Positions 1 through 10,000 of a stretch of DNA of 27,338 nucleotides are shown here, one piece after another. The translations under genes and the position numbers were made by a program. The notes under the pieces are model-generated. The model did no database searches, was not told the DNA's origin, and saw nothing but the letters and a program-made list of their open reading frames with translations. Origin of the DNA: JAEXOD01 sp937930275 (GTDB lineage Bacteria; Bacteroidota; Ignavibacteria; Ignavibacteriales; Melioribacteraceae). How positions within the stretch are numbered: the first letter of the stretch is position 1; the number at the start of each line of letters is the position of its first letter. Where the stretch lies: NCBI GenBank assembly GCA_036733965.1, contig DAIMZL010000036.1, positions 1 through 27,338 of the forward strand, given 5' to 3'.

Positions 1-738
1 AAAAAAATTCCCCTTGAAGAAATTGCCGAAATTAAATCCGTGACAGGTCCGAGTTCAATTAGCAGAGAAAACGCAGAAAGAAAATTAGTGGTTTCGGCAA
101 ATGTTGCAGGGCGGGATTTAAGAAGCGTAATGGATGATATTCAACAAATAATAAAGGATGAAATAAAGACGGAAGAAGGATATCGTATTGAGTACGGCGG
201 CCAGTTTGAAAGTGAGCAATCAGCCTCAAGAACTCTGTTGTTTACTTCAATTTTGTCTTTATTCATTATCTTCTTTTTATTATATCATGAATTTAAAAAT
301 GTTAAACTTTCATTATTAATTTTAATTAATCTTCCGCTTTCTTTAATAGGGGGTGTATTAACCGTATGGTTAACTTCGGGAGTACTTAGCATACCTTCTA
401 TAATAGGATTTATTACGCTTTTTGGTGTTGCTACACGAAACGGAATTCTACTTGTTTCAAATTATCAAAGGTTATCTAACCTAAATTATTCGTTAAACGA
501 TATAGTCTTAAAAGGATCGACCGATAGATTAAATGCAATTATAATGACTGCATTAACGGCTGCTCTTGCATTAATTCCTTTAGCTTTTAAAGGGGATTTG
601 GCAGGTAATGAAATTCAAAGCCCTATGGCTGTAGTAATATTAGGCGGTTTAATTACATCTACATTCTTAAATGTATATATTATTCCGATTGTATATAGTT
701 TATTTTACAAAAGCTTAAATAAGGGAGTAGAATTATGA
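1..738 (+). CDS. CusA/CzcA-family heavy-metal RND efflux pump, C-terminal part (5' cut by window edge)
   Basis: This is the C-terminal end of an inner-membrane RND pump that exports metal cations or similar compounds by proton antiport. The frame is open from base 1 with no start codon, so the gene begins outside the window; a GTG at 40 is internal. The visible protein starts in the porter domain with the family wording GPSSISRENAERK and VAGRDL. It then has five hydrophobic helices; GVATRNGILLVSNYQRL matches the conserved CusA/CzcA segment GIATRNGILLISHY, and SPMAVVILGGLITSTFLN matches the last helices. Its stop overlaps the start of the outer-membrane partner by four bases (ATGA), so the two are translationally coupled. 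The membrane-fusion subunit is presumably upstream. The exact metal cannot be read, because the substrate-binding methionine/acidic region is missing. Confidence 0.9.
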   Translation, partial: KKIPLEEIAEIKSVTGPSSISRENAERKLVVSANVAGRDLRSVMDDIQQIIKDEIKTEEGYRIEYGGQFESEQSASRTLLFTSILSLFIIFFLLYHEFKNVKLSLLILINLPLSLIGGVLTVWLTSGVLSIPSIIGFITLFGVATRNGILLVSNYQRLSNLNYSLNDIVLKGSTDRLNAIIMTALTAALALIPLAFKGDLAGNEIQSPMAVVILGGLITSTFLNVYIIPIVYSLFYKSLNKGVEL

Positions 739-1907
739 AAAAAATTATTATCCTAACGCTTAGTTTAATTTTCATATTTCAATATTCAACTTTTGCACAA
801 GTTAAAATTGAATTGATACTTGATGAAATAGTTAAAAATAATGCAAATTTAGTTTATTTGCAAAAAATGTTTGAAAGCGAAAAATATAAAAATGAACAAG
901 AATATAAAATTTCCGATCCTAATATTGAACTAAGCTATCTGAAATCATTCAGAAACAATAATGATAAAAAATATGATTTATCGGTAACTCAAGAATTATA
1001 TTTCCCGACTTTTTATTTTCACCGTGCGGATTTAATAGACCTGAAAAATAATAAAAATGAAATTATTTTTAAAAAAGAATTAAACAGATTGCTTAAGCAT
1101 GCAAAATTATTAATACTTAATATTATTTATTTAAATTCGGTTAACTACGAAACAACATTAAAATTCAATGTTGTAAAAGCTACATATAACGCAGTTGAAA
1201 CCAAATATAAGACCGGAAAAGTTAGCATAATTGAACTTAATAATGCAAAACAATCTTTGTTAAAAGTATCAAACGAATTAAAAGAACTTGAGTACGAAAC
1301 CGAGCAATTAAACTTTGAGTTATCGTCATTAAATAACGGTATTAAAATAAATATTGAAGACACTAATTTTCCGCAATATTTATTAAAGGAAGAGCCTGAT
1401 GATAAAATAGGAGAGAGCTCATATTATTTAACCGAATTAAAACAAGAAGTCGAAATTTCCAAAAAAGAAATTCAGTTATCAAATTCATTAAGGTTCCCGG
1501 TTCTTAATTTAGGGTATATTAGTGAAAACGAAAATAATAACAAGTTGCAAGGTATCACTTTAGGTTTATCGTTGCCGCTTTGGCAAAATAATGCGGATAA
1601 AAACATTGCAGAAGAAAAGTATAATGCAAATAAAGTTAAGCTTAACGAAGAAGTTAGAGTTAAAAACGACCAAATTAAGTTAATGGAATCTAAGCTTAAA
1701 AAACTTAAAGAAAATATGCAAGTGTTTGCTAAAGAATTTGATGTAACTAATAATTTGGAATTATTGAAAAAATCGTTCGAGGCAGGTCAAATATCTATTT
1801 TTGAATTTAATTACGAACTAACAAATTATACGAGCTTGAAAATCGATAAACTAAAACTTGAATATGATTATTTAACAACTTTTACCGAAATTCAGTATTT
1901 TGAATAA
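735..1907 (+). CDS. TolC-like outer-membrane efflux protein (CusC/CzcC type)
   Basis: This 390-residue protein is the likely outer-membrane channel of the tripartite pump whose RND subunit ends just before it. The first 21 residues are a signal peptide (lysines, hydrophobic core, ending TFAQ). The rest is long, charged, amphipathic helix with little else, and shows the internal duplication of the outer membrane efflux protein family. In both halves a helical hairpin precedes a segment like KTGKVSIIELNNAKQ (first half) and EAGQISIFEFNYELTNY (second half), the usual 'G.is..el..a' repeat. An AAGGGAG ribosome site lies about 7 bases before the ATG, inside the end of the RND gene. The protein is a little short for the family (usually 410-480). 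It is followed by a strong stem-loop shared with the convergent aconitase gene. Function is assigned from fold and neighbour; the substrate is not known. Confidence 0.85.
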   Translation: MKKIIILTLSLIFIFQYSTFAQVKIELILDEIVKNNANLVYLQKMFESEKYKNEQEYKISDPNIELSYLKSFRNNNDKKYDLSVTQELYFPTFYFHRADLIDLKNNKNEIIFKKELNRLLKHAKLLILNIIYLNSVNYETTLKFNVVKATYNAVETKYKTGKVSIIELNNAKQSLLKVSNELKELEYETEQLNFELSSLNNGIKINIEDTNFPQYLLKEEPDDKIGESSYYLTELKQEVEISKKEIQLSNSLRFPVLNLGYISENENNNKLQGITLGLSLPLWQNNADKNIAEEKYNANKVKLNEEVRVKNDQIKLMESKLKKLKENMQVFAKEFDVTNNLELLKKSFEAGQISIFEFNYELTNYTSLKIDKLKLEYDYLTTFTEIQYFE

Positions 1908-1980
1908 ATCAAATTATTATAAGTATTTAATATTTATAATTGGAAATAAAAAGTATGAATTAATGCAAATTAAGTAAATA

Positions 1981-2015
1981 AATTCCCCTTCCACAAGTTA
2001 TCCGGAAGGGGAATT
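1981..2015. terminator. Bidirectional stem-loop terminator between the efflux operon and aconitase
   Basis: A perfect 12-bp stem, AATTCCCCTTCC (1981-1992) with GGAAGGGGAATT (2004-2015), encloses an 11-base loop. It lies between two converging genes. Neither side carries a long T run, but the flanks are AT-rich. Its position and strength make a terminator for both directions the simplest reading. Confidence 0.75.
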
Positions 2016-2047
2016 AAAAGTTGGTGAGGGTCTTAATTTAATTATGA

Positions 2048-2069
2048 TGTATAAATCTGCTTTTATACA
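2048..2069. terminator. Second, AT-rich stem-loop after aconitase
   Basis: TGTATAAA (2048-2055) pairs with TTTATACA (2062-2069) around a 6-base loop. It starts 18 bases after the aconitase stop on the minus strand, before the stronger GC-containing stem. It may be an accessory terminator or a 3'-end stabilising hairpin for the aconitase transcript; being only 8 bp and mostly A/T, it is a weak call. Confidence 0.35.
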
Positions 2070-2086
2070 GCCCCCATAAAATTTTT

Positions 2087-4345
2087 TTATTGCTTTTTTG
2101 CTATTAAATTAAGGGCACTACCTGCTTTAAACCATTCAATTTGGTTTTTATTAAAAGTGTGATTTAATTTTATTTCTTCCGTAGTTCCGTCTTTATGTTT
2201 AACAACTAACGTTAACTGGTTTCCTTCGGTTAAATTTTTCAATCCGATTAAACTTACAAGGTCATCTTCTTTTATTTTATCATAATCTGCCGGATTTGCA
2301 AAAGTAAGAGGGAGCATTCCTTGTTTTTTAAGATTAGTTTCGTGGATGCGAGCAAAACTTTTAACTATAATAGCTTTTCCGCCTAAAAATCGTGGTTCCA
2401 TTGCGGCATGCTCGCGACTGCTTCCCTCTCCGTAATTTTCGTCTCCTATAACAACCCAACCAATATTTTTTGCTTTATATTCTCTTGCAACTTCGTGAAC
2501 AACTTTATATTCTCCCGTAAAATAGTTTTTTACTTTACCGGGTTCATCGGTAAATGCATTAATAGCACCTAAAAACATATTACCGGAAATATTATCAAGA
2601 TGTCCTCTATATTTAAGCCAAGGTCCTGCCATTGAAATATGATCAGTGGTACATTTTCCTTTTGCTTTAAGCAATACCGGTATATCTATATAATCTTCAC
2701 CGTTCCAAGGGGCAAATTTATCCAAAATTTGTAGTCTTGTGCTGTTTTTATCAACAACAACATTAGTATCCGAAAATTTATCGGAAGGCGGAATAAAACC
2801 GTCATTATCCTCCAAGAAACCGTTTTTAGGTAATTCATCACCGTAAGGACTATTTAACTTAACTTTTTCACCTTTATCGTTAGTTAAATAGTCGGTTTCG
2901 GGGTCAAAGGATAAGCTGCCGGCAATTGCTAAAGCTGTGGTTATTTCGGGACTTGCAACAAAAGCTAATGTTTCCGGGTTACCGTCATTTCTTTTTGCAA
3001 AATTTCGATTAAAAGAAGTTATGATTGTATTTTTTTCGCCGGTTTTTGTATCCATGCGTTTCCACATACCAATACACGGACCGCAAGCATTTGCAAGCAC
3101 AACTCCGCCAACATCGGTTAAAACTTTTAATTGCCCGTCTCTTTCAATTGTTTTACGAACTTGTTCGCTACCCGGAGTAATTGTAAACTGGGCTTTAGTC
3201 TTAATTCCTAATTCTAAAGCTTGTCTTGCTATAGCTGCCGCTCTGTCTATATCTTCGTAACTGCTGTTTGTGCAGCTGCCTATTAATCCTACACTTACTT
3301 TATCGGGATAGTTTTTTTCTTTTACTACATTTTTCATTTCACTTACCGGAATGGCAATATCAGGCGAAAAAGGACCATTTAAGTGAGGTTTTAGTTCGTT
3401 TAAGTTAATTTCTATAACTTTATCAAAATATTTTTCGGGATTTAGATAAACATCGTCATCTGCCCTAAGTTCATCGGCAATTTCATTAGCAAGAAGTGCT
3501 AAATCATCACGTTTAGTCGCATCTAAATAATTTGCCATTTTATCGTCATACGGAAAAACGGAAGTAGTTGCACCTATTTCTGCACCCATATTACAAATTG
3601 TTCCTTTACCGGTACAAGAAATTGATTTTGTTCCTTCACCAAAGTACTCTACAATTGCACCGGTTCCGCCTTTAACCGTTAATATGCCTGCCAATTTAAG
3701 AATTACGTCTTTAGGACTTGTCCAACCGCTTAATTTGCCGGTTAATTTAACGCCTATTAGTTTAGGCCATTTTAATTCCCAAGGCATACCGCTCATAACA
3801 TCAACTGCATCGGCACCGCCTACGCCTATTGCAAGCATCCCAAGCCCGCCTGCATTTGGGGTATGGCTATCAGTTCCTATCATCATTCCGCCGGGAAAAG
3901 CATAATTTTCTAAAACAACTTGGTGAATTATTCCCGCACCCGGTTTCCAAAATCCTACACCGTATTTTTTTGATATACTTTCTAAAAAGTCATAAACTTC
4001 TTTATTTTCGTCAATAGCTTCTGCCAAATCTTCTTCGGCTCCAATCTTTGCTTGTATTAAGTGGTCGCAATGAACTGTTGAAGGTACTGCAGTTGTTTTT
4101 TTACCGGAATGCATAAACTGCAATAAAGCCATTTGAGCAGTTGCATCTTGCATTGCAACTCTATCCGGTGAAAGTTCGACATAATCTTTCCCACGTTCAA
4201 AATTTTTAACATTTTCATCCCACAAATGGGTATATAATACTTTTTCGGCGTAAGTTAAATTGCGACCTAAAACTTTTCTGGTTTCTTGTACTTTAAGTTT
4301 GAAAGTAGAATATTTTGCTTTTATCATTTCTAAATTTGCTGTCAT
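2087..4345 (-). CDS. Aconitate hydratase (mitochondrial-type aconitase)
   Basis: This 752-residue enzyme interconverts citrate and isocitrate in the TCA cycle with a [4Fe-4S] cluster in the cytoplasm. The cluster cysteines are C358 (in GSCTNSS) and C421/C424 (in ACGPCIG). Together with S642 and R644 of GSSREH in the swivelling C-terminal domain, they sit at the numbers used for mature pig heart aconitase, so this is the compact mitochondrial-type enzyme, not the ~890-residue AcnA/IRP form or AcnB. The HSGKKTTAVPSTVHCDHLIQ-like N-terminal region and the TDSHTPNAGGLG motif are intact, and no residue looks damaged. A GGAGAAAGT ribosome site precedes the ATG. It stands alone on its strand, divergent from a glycosyltransferase gene. 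No other TCA gene is nearby. Confidence 0.97.
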   Translation of the reverse strand: MTANLEMIKAKYSTFKLKVQETRKVLGRNLTYAEKVLYTHLWDENVKNFERGKDYVELSPDRVAMQDATAQMALLQFMHSGKKTTAVPSTVHCDHLIQAKIGAEEDLAEAIDENKEVYDFLESISKKYGVGFWKPGAGIIHQVVLENYAFPGGMMIGTDSHTPNAGGLGMLAIGVGGADAVDVMSGMPWELKWPKLIGVKLTGKLSGWTSPKDVILKLAGILTVKGGTGAIVEYFGEGTKSISCTGKGTICNMGAEIGATTSVFPYDDKMANYLDATKRDDLALLANEIADELRADDDVYLNPEKYFDKVIEINLNELKPHLNGPFSPDIAIPVSEMKNVVKEKNYPDKVSVGLIGSCTNSSYEDIDRAAAIARQALELGIKTKAQFTITPGSEQVRKTIERDGQLKVLTDVGGVVLANACGPCIGMWKRMDTKTGEKNTIITSFNRNFAKRNDGNPETLAFVASPEITTALAIAGSLSFDPETDYLTNDKGEKVKLNSPYGDELPKNGFLEDNDGFIPPSDKFSDTNVVVDKNSTRLQILDKFAPWNGEDYIDIPVLLKAKGKCTTDHISMAGPWLKYRGHLDNISGNMFLGAINAFTDEPGKVKNYFTGEYKVVHEVAREYKAKNIGWVVIGDENYGEGSSREHAAMEPRFLGGKAIIVKSFARIHETNLKKQGMLPLTFANPADYDKIKEDDLVSLIGLKNLTEGNQLTLVVKHKDGTTEEIKLNHTFNKNQIEWFKAGSALNLIAKKQ

Positions 4346-4456
4346 ACTTTCTCCGGATTGAATTTTTAAACTTTTTAATTAAACGTAAAAATTATTTTTT
4401 TAGTTCATGGAATAGTTTAAATTAGATGATTAATAAAAAAATAAGATTCATATTTT

Positions 4457-4477
4457 TAAGTTAAAAATTTTAACTTA
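4457..4477. promoter_or_regulatory. Perfect AT palindrome in the aconitase/glycosyltransferase divergent region
   Basis: TAAGTTAAAA (4457-4466) and TTTTAACTTA (4468-4477) form a 10-bp perfect inverted repeat around one central base. It lies in the 191-bp region between two divergent genes, 59 bases before the glycosyltransferase start and 111 bases before the aconitase start. The short centre favours an operator for a dimeric regulator over a hairpin. In DNA this AT-rich, chance cannot be excluded. Confidence 0.35.
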
Positions 4478-4536
4478 TTTTTAATATTAAATTACTTAAA
4501 ATTTATTTAATTTAATAAACAATTTGAAAAAAATAA

Positions 4537-5856
4537 ATGAATGACGAAAATTTAAAAGCTTGGGTTATTACCGCAGATATGGGATACGGTCACCAACGAG
4601 GTGTTCATCCTTTACAAAATATTGCCCAAGACGGAATAATAACGGTTGGAAAAAACGACAGCTCGAATGCGGACGAAAAAAAGCTGTGGAAACAACTTTT
4701 GGATGGATACGAGTTCTTTTCAAGGGCACGTAGCATTCCGGTTGTCGGAAAATTTTTATTTGGTATTTTAGATGCTCTGTTACACATCCCTTCATATTAT
4801 CCTATTAGAGATTTATCGGATAGTACAATGCAAGTAGAAACTTTGCAAAAATTTATTAAGAACGGATTATGCAAAGGAATGATGAATAAAATAAGTAGTA
4901 ACGATTTACCTTTAATAACTTCGTTCTACGCTCCCGCAATAGCGGCTGATGTTAAAGGGTATAATAAAATTTATTGTATAATTTGCGATGCTGATATAAA
5001 CAGAGTATGGGTAGCAAAACATCCTTGGGATAGCAGAGTTAACTATTTTGTTCCCTGCGGAAAAGCTGCTCAAAGACTAAAAGCATACGGAGTTCCGGAA
5101 GAACGAATTTTATTAACCGGATTTCCGATTGATAAAAGTTTGATAGGAGATGAAAATTTTTCTTTGTTAAAATCCGATTTAGGGGAAAGATTATTTAATT
5201 TAGATACAAGCGGAAGGTTTATGCACCTTTACGGAAAAAGTGTTGAACACTTTTTAGGAAGCGAAAATTTAAAAGGTAAAAAGCGTAATAAATTAACAAT
5301 AACTTATGCGGTTGGCGGAGCAGGCGCCCTTAAGGAAATAGGGGGCAGAATTGCAAAAAGTTTAAAACTTAAGTTATTAACAGGTGATGTTAAACTTATA
5401 CTTGTAGCGGGAATAAGAAAAGAGGTTAATAAATACTTTGAACAAATTAGAAGTAATTTAGGCTGCGATAATAACAGCATAGAAATAATTTATGATGAAG
5501 ATAAGTACAAGTACTTTGAAAAATTTAATGCAGCTATTAGGAAAACCGATATTCTTTGGACTAAACCAAGCGAGTTATCGTTTTATTGCGGATTAGGCTT
5601 GCCTATAATTCTTGCCCCTGCAATCGGAAGTCAGGAAGTATTTAATAAAAAATGGCTTTTTGAAATTAATGTGGGAATAAAACAAGAAAATCCCGATTTT
5701 ACCGACCAGTGGTTATTTGACATGTTAAATTCAGGGAGGTTGGCAGAATCTGCGTGGAACGGATTTCTAAAATCGAGAAAGCTTGGCGTTTATAAAATTG
5801 AAGAGATAATAAGGACGGGTAAGCTTTCGGGAAACGAGTCATATGTTTTCAGATAA
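4537..5856 (+). CDS. GT-B-fold glycosyltransferase-like protein, MurG/MGDG-synthase-related
   Basis: This 439-residue soluble protein (no signal peptide or clear membrane span) looks like a distant member of the MurG/MGDG-synthase group of sugar-nucleotide-dependent transferases. An N-terminal Rossmann start carries the glycine/histidine loop TADMGYGHQRG (about 12-22). A second domain begins with LTITYAVGGAGALKE (about 253-266), where GT-B enzymes start the nucleotide-binding half. A late segment, TKPSELSFYCGLGLPIILAP then GSQE (about 342-367), matches the 'sgag.l.E....G.P.i..P....Q..N' donor-site region. A longer insertion than usual (roughly 200-250) separates the halves. No family name can be given with confidence. 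It is 15 bases upstream of a second, more typical member of the same group, which suggests one pathway, perhaps two-step glycolipid synthesis. The substrate is inferred only. Confidence 0.65.
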   Translation: MNDENLKAWVITADMGYGHQRGVHPLQNIAQDGIITVGKNDSSNADEKKLWKQLLDGYEFFSRARSIPVVGKFLFGILDALLHIPSYYPIRDLSDSTMQVETLQKFIKNGLCKGMMNKISSNDLPLITSFYAPAIAADVKGYNKIYCIICDADINRVWVAKHPWDSRVNYFVPCGKAAQRLKAYGVPEERILLTGFPIDKSLIGDENFSLLKSDLGERLFNLDTSGRFMHLYGKSVEHFLGSENLKGKKRNKLTITYAVGGAGALKEIGGRIAKSLKLKLLTGDVKLILVAGIRKEVNKYFEQIRSNLGCDNNSIEIIYDEDKYKYFEKFNAAIRKTDILWTKPSELSFYCGLGLPIILAPAIGSQEVFNKKWLFEINVGIKQENPDFTDQWLFDMLNSGRLAESAWNGFLKSRKLGVYKIEEIIRTGKLSGNESYVFR

Positions 5857-5871
5857 AATATGAGTTGAATA

Positions 5872-7011
5872 ATGGAAAACAAAAAACAAAAATATATGTT
5901 TTTTTACCTTAAGACCGGAGGCGGACATCTTGCACCGGCAAAAGCCGTAGCTAATTATATGGAAAAGTATTTTGGCGAAGATAGTACGGTTGTTTTGGTG
6001 GACGGACTTAAAGAAGCGCCGGAATATAGTCGTTTTATTTTAGAAGACGGTTATAGAATTTTGCAGAATAACGCAAAGTGGTCTTTTGAATTTTTATACG
6101 CAGTAAATAAACTTTCAGTATTTGCAAAATACAACAGCTTATTAGTTTCGGGAAGGGTGATTCCGTATATAAAAAAACAAATCTTATCCGAGATGCCCGA
6201 TAAAATTGTAATATTTCACTTCTTTTTAATAAAACCGGTTTATGCAATATTGCGTAAGGCAAAATTAAATATTCCCGTGCTTACGGTTGTTACCGATCCT
6301 TATTCGGTACATCCCGTATGGTTTTTAAATAAAAAACAAAGAATGGTAGTGTTTAGTGAAAAAGTAAAAGAATATGCAATATCGCAAAAAATAAAACCGA
6401 GTAATATAAATGTGTTTCATTTTTTACTGGATGAAAAATTTTCGGAACAACCGGATAAGGGAATTATTCCGAAACTGAAACAAAAATATTATATTAATCC
6501 GAATAAAAAAACAATATTAATTGTCGGCGGAGGTGACGGAATTCCCCGTGGGCATATTATTTTAAAACGTTTAATTGAAGCAGAATTAAATGCAAATATT
6601 ATTATTGTGTGCGGTAAAAATCAAAAGTTATATAAATTTGCCGAAAAGTTAAAGTTAAAAGAATTTGCAAATGATTTACATGTTTACGGATATGTCGATT
6701 TTATTTATGAGCTGCTTAATATTTCGGATATTGTTATTTCCAAATGCGGGGCTTCAACATTTATGGAAATTTTATTAAGTAAAAAAATTCCAATTATTAC
6801 CGATTATATATGGGAACAAGAAAAAGGGAATGTTGATTATTTGGTAGAAAACGAAATGGGAATTTTTGAAAAACGTTTAAAAAAATTACCCGAAATTATT
6901 AACCGTTTAATTGAAGATGAGGAATATTATAACTCGTTTATCAATAATATCACAAATGCGGGAATAAGAAACGGTTTAAGGGAGTTTTCCGAATTTTTGC
7001 ATAATTATTAA
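5872..7011 (+). CDS. MGDG-synthase/UgtP-like glycosyltransferase
   Basis: This 379-residue protein resembles the processive diacylglycerol glucosyl-/galactosyltransferases (GT28, MGDG synthase type), which add sugars from a UDP donor to diacylglycerol at the inner face of the cytoplasmic membrane. Motifs in order: the acceptor-side loop TGGGHLAPAKAV (15-26); TVVTDPYSVHPVWF (about 138-151), matching the family 'viTDf..H..W'; the glycine-rich start of the second domain, VGGGDGIPRGH (218-228); and KCGASTFMEILLSKKIPII with WEQEKGN (about 291-320), the donor-sugar region. The start ATG at 5872 follows the previous stop by 15 bases with only a weak ribosome site, so coupling is likely. The usual 'KPGGLT' is KCGAST and 'PxPGQE' is altered, so the acceptor could be a different lipid. 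Group assignment is good; substrate is inferred. Confidence 0.78.
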   Translation: MENKKQKYMFFYLKTGGGHLAPAKAVANYMEKYFGEDSTVVLVDGLKEAPEYSRFILEDGYRILQNNAKWSFEFLYAVNKLSVFAKYNSLLVSGRVIPYIKKQILSEMPDKIVIFHFFLIKPVYAILRKAKLNIPVLTVVTDPYSVHPVWFLNKKQRMVVFSEKVKEYAISQKIKPSNINVFHFLLDEKFSEQPDKGIIPKLKQKYYINPNKKTILIVGGGDGIPRGHIILKRLIEAELNANIIIVCGKNQKLYKFAEKLKLKEFANDLHVYGYVDFIYELLNISDIVISKCGASTFMEILLSKKIPIITDYIWEQEKGNVDYLVENEMGIFEKRLKKLPEIINRLIEDEEYYNSFINNITNAGIRNGLREFSEFLHNY

Positions 7012-7028
7012 TTATAAAGAATATTTAT

Positions 7029-7060
7029 TTTGTTGTGTTTGCAAAAAATAAGTATATTTA
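7029..7060 (+). promoter_or_regulatory. Bacteroidetes-type promoter candidate for the amylase gene
   Basis: TTTG (7029-7032), a 20-base spacer, then TATATTTA (7053-7060) resembles the Bacteroidetes primary-sigma consensus TTTG-N19-21-TAnnTTTG with one mismatch. It lies 25 bases before the amylase start, downstream of the glycosyltransferase stop, so the amylase could be transcribed separately. It was read by eye in AT-rich DNA. Confidence 0.35.
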
Positions 7061-7084
7061 AAATTAAATTAAAGAAGGAAAATC

Positions 7085-10000
7085 ATGTTTAAAAAATTTT
7101 TACTGTTAATAATTTTAGCCTCAAATTTTTTATTCGCACAAATCGAAAATATTAGTACGGAACCTAAATCGGATGTTTATTTACAAGGATTTTATTGGAA
7201 TTCGCCTCCGGGAGGAATTTGGTACGATAGTCTTAGTAAAATTGCCCCACGGTTATCTTCGGCAGGATTTAGCGGAATATGGTTCCCGTCTCCGGTTAAA
7301 GGAGCCGGTGGCGGTTTTTCAATGGGTTACGACCCGTACGATCATTATGACTTTGGGGAATACTATCAGCAGGGTTCAAAAGAAACTCGGTTTGGAAGCA
7401 AAGATGAATTAATTAATGCAATTAACGCATTCCATCAAGTCGGCATTCAGGTATTTGCAGATGCGGTAATGAATCATATGAACGGCGGCGAAGAAAAAGC
7501 CCCATATGAATGTAAACCTTATTTATCTTTCCCCGATTCAGGCTGGTTGATTTTTAATTATCCTTACGGTTCTAAAAGATTTAAGAAAACTCCGGCGTAC
7601 TTTTATCCTAATAGTCAAACATGTGACGTAAATCCGCCGTACCACGGTGCGGGTGACCCTATTTTTCAATTTGGGGAATGGCTTGCTCACGACAGAGCTT
7701 TTGTAAGGGATAGTTTAATAGTATGGGGAAAATATTTAAAACAGGTTTTGGGTTTTGACGGGTTTAGGCTTGATGCAGTTAAAGGTATTGACCCTATGTT
7801 TATGGGAGCTTGGGTAAGTGCCGTTAACAATGACGGCTTTAATGTTGCTGAATACTATGGTTCAACAAGCGAAATCGGAAACTGGTTAAATTATACACAA
7901 AATGTTTATGGCGGAAATGTTTCGATGTTCGATTTTCCGTTGCGATTTACGATGCGCGATATGTGTAATAATACTTCCGGAACTTTTGATATGAACAATA
8001 TAGATAATGCAGGCTTAATTAATGCCGGAATATCGGGCTTTGATGTTTCTACCTTTGTCGAAAACCATGATTTGGATAGAATAGGTTGGGACGGTTCAAT
8101 TGATAGCGGTCACGATCCTATTGTTAGCAATAAAGAGATGGCTTACGCATATATTCTATTATCTGAAGGACGTCCTTCAGTTTTTTATAAGGATTATTTT
8201 GATTACGGATTTGCCGGTAAAATTGATACTTTGATATGGATTAGAAAAACTTTTGTTTACGGGAGTACTACAAAACGAAGCGGATTAAATCCTTGGTACT
8301 TAGGAGGTAACGGTAACCAAAACGATTTAGCAAAAAATTTGTATATAGCTTCACGAAACGGCGGTGACGGAAAACCGCAAGTATTTTTAGTGCTTAATAA
8401 CCACCCTACGGAATGGCGCGGAGTATGGGTAAATTCTAATCATCCTAATCAAGTGTTTAGAGATTATACCGGAAAGGCAATGGATAAAACGGCACAAAAT
8501 GACGGACGAGTCGAATTATGGGCTCCTCCTCGCGGGTATGCCGTTTATGTTCCCGATACTACTCATTCCATAAACCATGCACCGGTTTTACAAGTAATTT
8601 CCGATTATATTGCATATACGGGTTCAATGTTTAGCATTAAACCGATTTTTGCAGATGCTGACAATAACAACTTAACATTTTCTATTTCTAATAATCCAAA
8701 TTGGTTAACTGTTTCCGAAACGGGAATAATTAGCGGAAGACCGGGTAACGGCGATATTGGGGAATATAATGTAATATTTAAAGTCTCGGATAATTTTAAT
8801 GCTTTTGCGGTTGATACTTTTAAGGTTGTTGTATTATTAAACAGGAAACCTACATTTACGTCTTTAACTGATACGGTTGCATTTGCAACAAAAAGATTTG
8901 AAAGACAAGTAATTGCAACTGATTTAGATAATGATACATTAAAGTATTTTCTATATCAAAAACCAAATTGGTTAAATATTGATATGTTAAGCGGATTGTT
9001 AAGCGGTACACCCGCACAAGAAGATACCGGATTGTTTAATATTATCTTAACCGTAACCGATAATAAAGGAGTATATGATACAACAGCTTTTAGATTAACG
9101 GTAAAAAGTTCCGAAGATACTTTAATTGCAACTTACGGAAAACCAAAAATTGACGGTAATGTTAATTTGTCAGAAGACGATTGGTTAGAAAGCTGGTTGG
9201 TAATTGCAGATTCCGATAGCGATAGTTACTGGAGAACTCCCGATTCGCTTAATAACGAGGTATTTGCAATTTACTCAACTTGGGATTCCGATTCGTTATA
9301 TGTTGGAATTGATTATTATATTAATGATAAAAATAATACATTAATGCTTTACATGGATACTAAAGCCGGAGGAATTACGAACTTTAATTCAACAATGGGT
9401 TATAACGGTGAGTATCCCAAAAATTTTAGATTTAGATCGTATGACGGAATAGATTTATTTACTGCTGCGTATTATTTAACAAAACCTTCAGCATTAATAA
9501 TAAGCGGAAACAGTGCTACAAATATTTCTAATAAAATTAATTCGGCAAGGGGAATAAACGGTTACGATAGCGAATGTGCAATTTCATGGAATGATATTTA
9601 TGGTCTGGGTGCCGGAATTGTTCCGAGTAATGCAGAGATAAAAATGATTGCCGTTGTTGCCGGCGGATTTAATTGGGGCGGAGGAGATTCTGCTCCGGAT
9701 AACAGTGATATAGACGGTAATGCCGGACCTGATAGTCTTGTAAACTTAGCTAAAATAAGCTTTGATGTAAACGGAGACGGCATTCCTGACCCGACAATTT
9801 TTATTTCTGAAGTTAATGAAAACGGAGGCAATAAAATACCTGCCGATTTTAAATTATTTGCAAATTATCCTAATCCGTTCAATCCGAGTACTACAATTTC
9901 GTTTGCTTTGCCAAAACCTACAAATGTTAAAATAGCTGTTTATGATATGCTTGGTAGAGAAATTGCAACTTTAGTTGATAATTTTATTAATGCCGGATAT

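Noticed and set aside
2937..3260. Open frame of 107 codons on the plus strand inside aconitase
   Set aside because: Lies wholly within a clear aconitase gene on the other strand and shows no protein-like motif of its own.
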